From contig NZ_FNTQ01000001.1 in assembly GCF_900105755.1 (NCBI RefSeq), positions 2,728,001 through 2,792,000 of the forward strand: a stretch of 64,000 nucleotides of DNA, read 5' to 3'. The stretch is from Streptomyces sp. Ag109_O5-10 (GTDB taxonomy: Bacteria; Actinomycetota; Actinomycetes; Streptomycetales; Streptomycetaceae). The notes below the pieces were generated by a model, which ran no database searches, was not told where the DNA came from, and saw only the letters and a list, made by a program, of their open reading frames with translations. Positions within the stretch are counted from its first letter, which is position 1, and each line of letters starts with the position of its first letter. Made by a program: the position numbers and the translations under genes. Shown here one piece after another: positions 60,536-64,000 of the stretch.

Positions 60536-63500
60536 GTGCAGGGACGTTTCAAGAGGGATGGCAGCGCTTCGGCGGAGCCGGAGGCGCACGGCGGGACCGA
60601 CCGCGGTTCCTCGCCCCAGCACGCCCAGAACCCGGCCCCGGCCGGCGGCGGTGGTGACGGCGGTGAGCGCTCCGGGCGCCCCGCCGCGTCCGCGTCTTCG
60701 GGGTCCTCGGGCCCCCAGCCGGCCGCGGCTCCGACTCCGACGATCAAGCCCGCGCAGGGTCCCAACAACCCGGGCTCGCGCATAGCCCTGCGCAACTGGC
60801 GAATCTCCACGCGCCTGGTGTCACTGCTCGCCCTCCCCGTGGTGGCGGCGACGACGCTGGGCGCGGTGCGCATCAACCAGTCGCTCGACGACATCCAGCA
60901 GCTCGACAACATGCAGCTGCTGACGGACATGACCACGCAGGCCACCGAGCTGGCGACCGCGCTCCAGACCGAGCGTGACAAGACCGCCGGTCCGCTGGCG
61001 CACGGCGGGGCGGTCTCGAGCGTCGCGGTCAAGGGGTACGAGGACCAGACCGACCGCGCCCGCGAGAACTTCCTCAACGCCTCCGAGTCGATCGACACCG
61101 CGAGCAAGAACGGTCAGCTGCAGGGCGTCCGCGACAGCCTCGTCGGTCTGGCCGGCCAGCTGGACAACCTGGCGAAGATCCGCAAGGACGCCTATCAGCA
61201 GAGGGAGAACTCGACCCAGACGGTCGAGGCCTACCACCGGCTGATCACCCAGCTGATCGACCTCTCCCAGGACATGGCGCAGGCCTCCAGCAACCCGGAG
61301 ATGATCCAGCGCACCCGCGCCCTGGCGGCGTTCTCCACCGCCAAGGAGTACGCGTCCGTACAGCGCGCCGTCATCGCCGCGGCCCTGCCCGCCAACGGCA
61401 CCAGCGCCGGCGACCTCTCCGAGAACGACCGCCTGTACGGCGAGTCCGCCCAGGAGAGCGAGACCTCCGAGCTGACGATCTTCCGGAAGATCTACACCGG
61501 CAACGCGGCCGACCTGCTCAGCCCGATCGACGGCAACAACCCGACGATCGAGGCCGCCGACACCTACGCCAAGCGCGCGCTCGGCGCCCAGAACGGTCTG
61601 AACGAGCTCAGCAAGCGCTCGTACCTCGACTGGGTCGACGACAGCTCGACCAAGATCGACCAGATGAAGAAGATCGAGCACACCCTGCTCGAGGACATGG
61701 AGCAGAAGGCGCGCGAGCTGCGAGCCTCCTCCGAGCAGTCGGCGATCATCTCCGGTGCGCTGATCCTGCTCGTCCTCGGTGTGTCGCTGGTCGGCGCCTT
61801 CATCGTGGCCCGCTCCATGATCCGCTCGCTGCGCCGCCTCCAGGAGACCGCCACCAAGGTCGCCCAGGACCGCCTGCCCGAGCTGGTCAAGCAGCTCTCC
61901 GAGTCCGACCCGCAGGACGTCGACACGTCCGTGGAGTCGGTCGGTGTGCACTCCCGGGACGAGATCGGCCAGGTGGCCGCGGCCTTCGACGACGTGCACC
62001 GCGAGGCGGTCCGCCTCGCCGCCGAGCAGGCCCTCCTGCGGGGCAACGTCAACGCGATGTTCACCAACCTCTCGCGCCGCTCCCAGGGCCTCATCCAGCG
62101 TCAGCTCTCGCTCATCTCCGAACTGGAGTCCCGCGAGGCCGACCCGGACCAGTTGTCCTCCCTCTTCAAGCTCGACCACCTCGCGACGCGTATGCGCCGT
62201 AACGGTGAGAACCTCCTCGTCCTCGCCGGTGAAGAGCCCGGCCGCCGCTGGACCCGCCCGGTCCCGCTGGTGGACGTGCTGCGCGCCGCCGCCTCCGAGG
62301 TGGAGCAGTACGAGCGCATCGAACTGGCCGCCGTGCCGACCACCGAAGTGGCCGGCCGCGTGGTCAACGACCTCGTGCACCTGCTCGCCGAGCTGCTCGA
62401 GAACGCCACCTCGTTCTCCTCGCCGCAGACCAAGGTCAAGGTCACCGGTCACGCGCTGCCCGACGGGCGGGTGCTGATCGAGATCCACGACACCGGTATC
62501 GGCCTCTCCCCCGAGGACCTCGCGGCGATCAACGAGCGGCTCGCCTCGCCGCCCACCGTGGACGTCTCGGTCTCCCGCCGCATGGGCCTCTTCGTGGTCG
62601 GTCGTCTGTCGCAGCGGCACGGCATCCGCATCCAGCTGCGCCCGTCCGACTCCGGTGGCACGACCGCGCTGGTCATGCTCCCGGTCGACGTCGCCCAGGG
62701 CGGCAAGAAGCCCGCTCCCGGCAAGCCCGGTGTCCCCGCTCAGTCCGGCGGTCCGGCCGCCGCGCAGGCCGCGGCCGGTGCGGCCGCCGCCCGCCGCGGA
62801 GGCGGCCAGGGCGGCGGCGGTGGTTCGCTCGGCGCGGGTGCTCCGGCCCCGGCGCTCGGCGGCGGTGCCGGTACGGCCGGCGGACGCGGCGGTGCCCTCG
62901 GCGCCGGCGCTCCCTCCGGCGGCGGGCTGCTCGGCGCCGGTGCGGGTCCGCGCGGTCAGGTCGGCGCCGGCCAGGGCCCCCGGGCCGCGCTGCCCGGCGC
63001 GGGCCCGAACGGCGGCCGTCCCGGTGCGCAGGGCGGCGGACGCGGCTCGCAGGGCCGGTCGAACGCGGGTGCCGGTGCCTTCGGCAACCAGGACGCGTTC
63101 GGCAACCCGCAGGACTCCTTCGGCGGCCAGGACACCTTCGGCAACCGCGCCCCGGTCCCGCCGCAGCGCTCCGCGAACTCCTCCGACCAGGGCCGTCAGC
63201 CCCAGCTGCCGCCGCGCGGTGGCCCGCGGGCCGAACTGCCCGGCGCCAACTCGCCGGCGGGCCGGCCCAGCTGGAGCGACGACAACGCCCAGCCGCCGCT
63301 GTCCCGTGCCTCGTTGGACACCCCGCGCGGCCACGACGAGCAGGACCCGGCCCACACCGCGCAGATGCCCCGCATCGACGACCGGCAGGACCTCGGTGCC
63401 ACCTCGCAGATGCCGGCGGTCCCGCAGGCTCCGTCGACCGGCGAGTTCCCGCGCCCGGACTTCAACGCGCCGAACGGCTCGCAGAACACGGGATCGTTCC

Positions 63501-64000
63501 CGCGGCCGGGCACGACCGGCCCGCAGGACACCGGCTCGTTCCCGCGCCCGAACGTGAACGGCCGGCACGACACCGGGTCGTTCCCCAGTCCCAACGTCAA
63601 CGGCCAGCACGACACCGGGTCGTTCCCGCGCCCGAACGTCAACGGCCAGCAGGACTCGGGCCAGTTCGTGCGCTCCGACGTCTTCGGCACGCCGGCCGCG
63701 CCGCAGAACGGCTCCCGGAACCCGGGGCAGTTCGCCGCTCCGCAGGCCTACGACAACGGCTCCACCGGCCAGTTCGCCACGCCGTCCTACGACGGCAGCT
63801 CCACCGGTCAGCACTCCCTGCCCGGCCGGCAGAACGGCTACCCGGGCAACGGCCAGTACGGCAACGGCCAGTACGAGCGTCCGGGGACCGACGGCCGAGG
63901 CCTCGACTACGGTGCGCCGCAGCGCCCGCCGGTCCGCCAGGAGCCGGAGGCGCTGCCGCCGGCCACCGGTCCGGGTGACGGTCGTACCCCGCTGTACGAC
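60536..64000 (+). CDS. cvnA: Conservon sensor kinase-like protein CvnA, 3'-truncated by window
   Basis: 1155 codons are present and the stop lies beyond the window. Order: a ~90-residue Gly/Ser/Ala-rich cytoplasmic start; a transmembrane helix (~93-111); a ~290-residue helical extracytoplasmic nitrate-sensor-like region; a second helix (~403-425); a HAMP-like segment; then an HATPase domain with N box LLAELLENATSFSSP, HDTGIGLSPEDL and RRMGLFVVGRLSQRHG. No standard His phosphorylation box is evident, as is usual for CvnA. The remaining ~450 residues are low-complexity Gly/Ala/Pro/Asn/Gln. The GTG at 60536 gives MQGRFKRDGS, as I recall for cvnA1. Confidence 0.93.
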   Translation, partial: MQGRFKRDGSASAEPEAHGGTDRGSSPQHAQNPAPAGGGGDGGERSGRPAASASSGSSGPQPAAAPTPTIKPAQGPNNPGSRIALRNWRISTRLVSLLALPVVAATTLGAVRINQSLDDIQQLDNMQLLTDMTTQATELATALQTERDKTAGPLAHGGAVSSVAVKGYEDQTDRARENFLNASESIDTASKNGQLQGVRDSLVGLAGQLDNLAKIRKDAYQQRENSTQTVEAYHRLITQLIDLSQDMAQASSNPEMIQRTRALAAFSTAKEYASVQRAVIAAALPANGTSAGDLSENDRLYGESAQESETSELTIFRKIYTGNAADLLSPIDGNNPTIEAADTYAKRALGAQNGLNELSKRSYLDWVDDSSTKIDQMKKIEHTLLEDMEQKARELRASSEQSAIISGALILLVLGVSLVGAFIVARSMIRSLRRLQETATKVAQDRLPELVKQLSESDPQDVDTSVESVGVHSRDEIGQVAAAFDDVHREAVRLAAEQALLRGNVNAMFTNLSRRSQGLIQRQLSLISELESREADPDQLSSLFKLDHLATRMRRNGENLLVLAGEEPGRRWTRPVPLVDVLRAAASEVEQYERIELAAVPTTEVAGRVVNDLVHLLAELLENATSFSSPQTKVKVTGHALPDGRVLIEIHDTGIGLSPEDLAAINERLASPPTVDVSVSRRMGLFVVGRLSQRHGIRIQLRPSDSGGTTALVMLPVDVAQGGKKPAPGKPGVPAQSGGPAAAQAAAGAAAARRGGGQGGGGGSLGAGAPAPALGGGAGTAGGRGGALGAGAPSGGGLLGAGAGPRGQVGAGQGPRAALPGAGPNGGRPGAQGGGRGSQGRSNAGAGAFGNQDAFGNPQDSFGGQDTFGNRAPVPPQRSANSSDQGRQPQLPPRGGPRAELPGANSPAGRPSWSDDNAQPPLSRASLDTPRGHDEQDPAHTAQMPRIDDRQDLGATSQMPAVPQAPSTGEFPRPDFNAPNGSQNTGSFPRPGTTGPQDTGSFPRPNVNGRHDTGSFPSPNVNGQHDTGSFPRPNVNGQQDSGQFVRSDVFGTPAAPQNGSRNPGQFAAPQAYDNGSTGQFATPSYDGSSTGQHSLPGRQNGYPGNGQYGNGQYERPGTDGRGLDYGAPQRPPVRQEPEALPPATGPGDGRTPLYD
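63485..63652 (+). repeat. Four 42-bp tandem repeats in the CvnA tail
   Basis: Each 14-codon unit has the form DTGSFPRPNVNGQH: NTGSFPRPGTTGPQ, DTGSFPRPNVNGRH, DTGSFPSPNVNGQH, DTGSFPRPNVNGQQ, then a partial DSGQF. The last three are close to identical in DNA. Confidence 0.9.

Overview
This window is a block of core chromosome from a Streptomyces. The base composition is very GC-rich, with a strong third-position GC bias and frequent GTG starts. It contains streptomycete marker genes: nsdA, a Lys-rich two-domain HU, glcP, ndgR beside leuCD, and a conservon-type kinase cvnA. From memory, gene content and order closely follow the S. coelicolor segment that runs from rimM/rpsP to the cvn1 conservon, but no database was searched.

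Layout. 1-3.8 kb: rpsP-khpA-rimM-trmD (trmD cut by the window edge), a SprT-like zinc protein and a methyltransferase. 3.9-11.7 kb: ftsH, ffh and the nitrogen operon amtB-glnK-glnD with a recognisable GlnR box. 12-20.5 kb: nsdA, a small prim-pol-fold protein, ftsY, an NCS1 permease, a luciferase-like oxidoreductase and the glucose permease glcP. 20.8-30.4 kb: smc, a small coiled-coil protein, acylphosphatase, a CAP-domain protein, a small secreted peptide, an HxlR regulator, mutM, rnc, rpmF and a DUF177 protein. 30.6-35.2 kb: a DivIVA-like coiled-coil protein, coaD, rsmD and recG. 35.3-40.1 kb: a translationally coupled HSP90-family/TPR gene pair. 40.1-49.8 kb: a DAK-type kinase, rpmB, a decayed SARP regulator, thiL-thiD, a lone AsnC effector domain, a DUF3515 lipoprotein, ddlA, plsC-gpsA, cofC and an OB-fold-like small protein. 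49.9-55.7 kb: HU, leuCD with divergent ndgR, and a DUF4188/MerR pair. 55.7-64 kb: five tRNA genes (Gln, Glu, Glu, Gln, Glu), a HAD phosphatase, a RelE-like protein, gltX, a FAH-family hydrolase, a small repeat-bearing protein and a 5' portion of cvnA.

The genes cover ribosome assembly and RNA processing (rpsP, khpA, rimM, rnc, rsmD, rpmF, rpmB), SRP targeting (ffh, ftsY), nitrogen sensing (amtB/glnK/glnD), carbon uptake (glcP), chromosome organisation (smc, HU), repair (mutM, recG), cell wall and lipid precursors (ddlA, gpsA, plsC), cofactors (thiL, thiD, cofC, coaD) and branched-chain amino acids (leuCD/ndgR). The tRNA-Glu and tRNA-Gln genes lie beside gltX, whose enzyme probably charges both.

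Non-coding features of note: a dispersed, hairpin-forming repeat family with about eight copies between genes and two copies inside smc; a second repeat subfamily at 18.6-18.9 kb; six copies of a 12-bp palindrome, all inside genes; and several well-formed operators and terminators. No CRISPR array, insertion sequence, prophage or integrase was seen.
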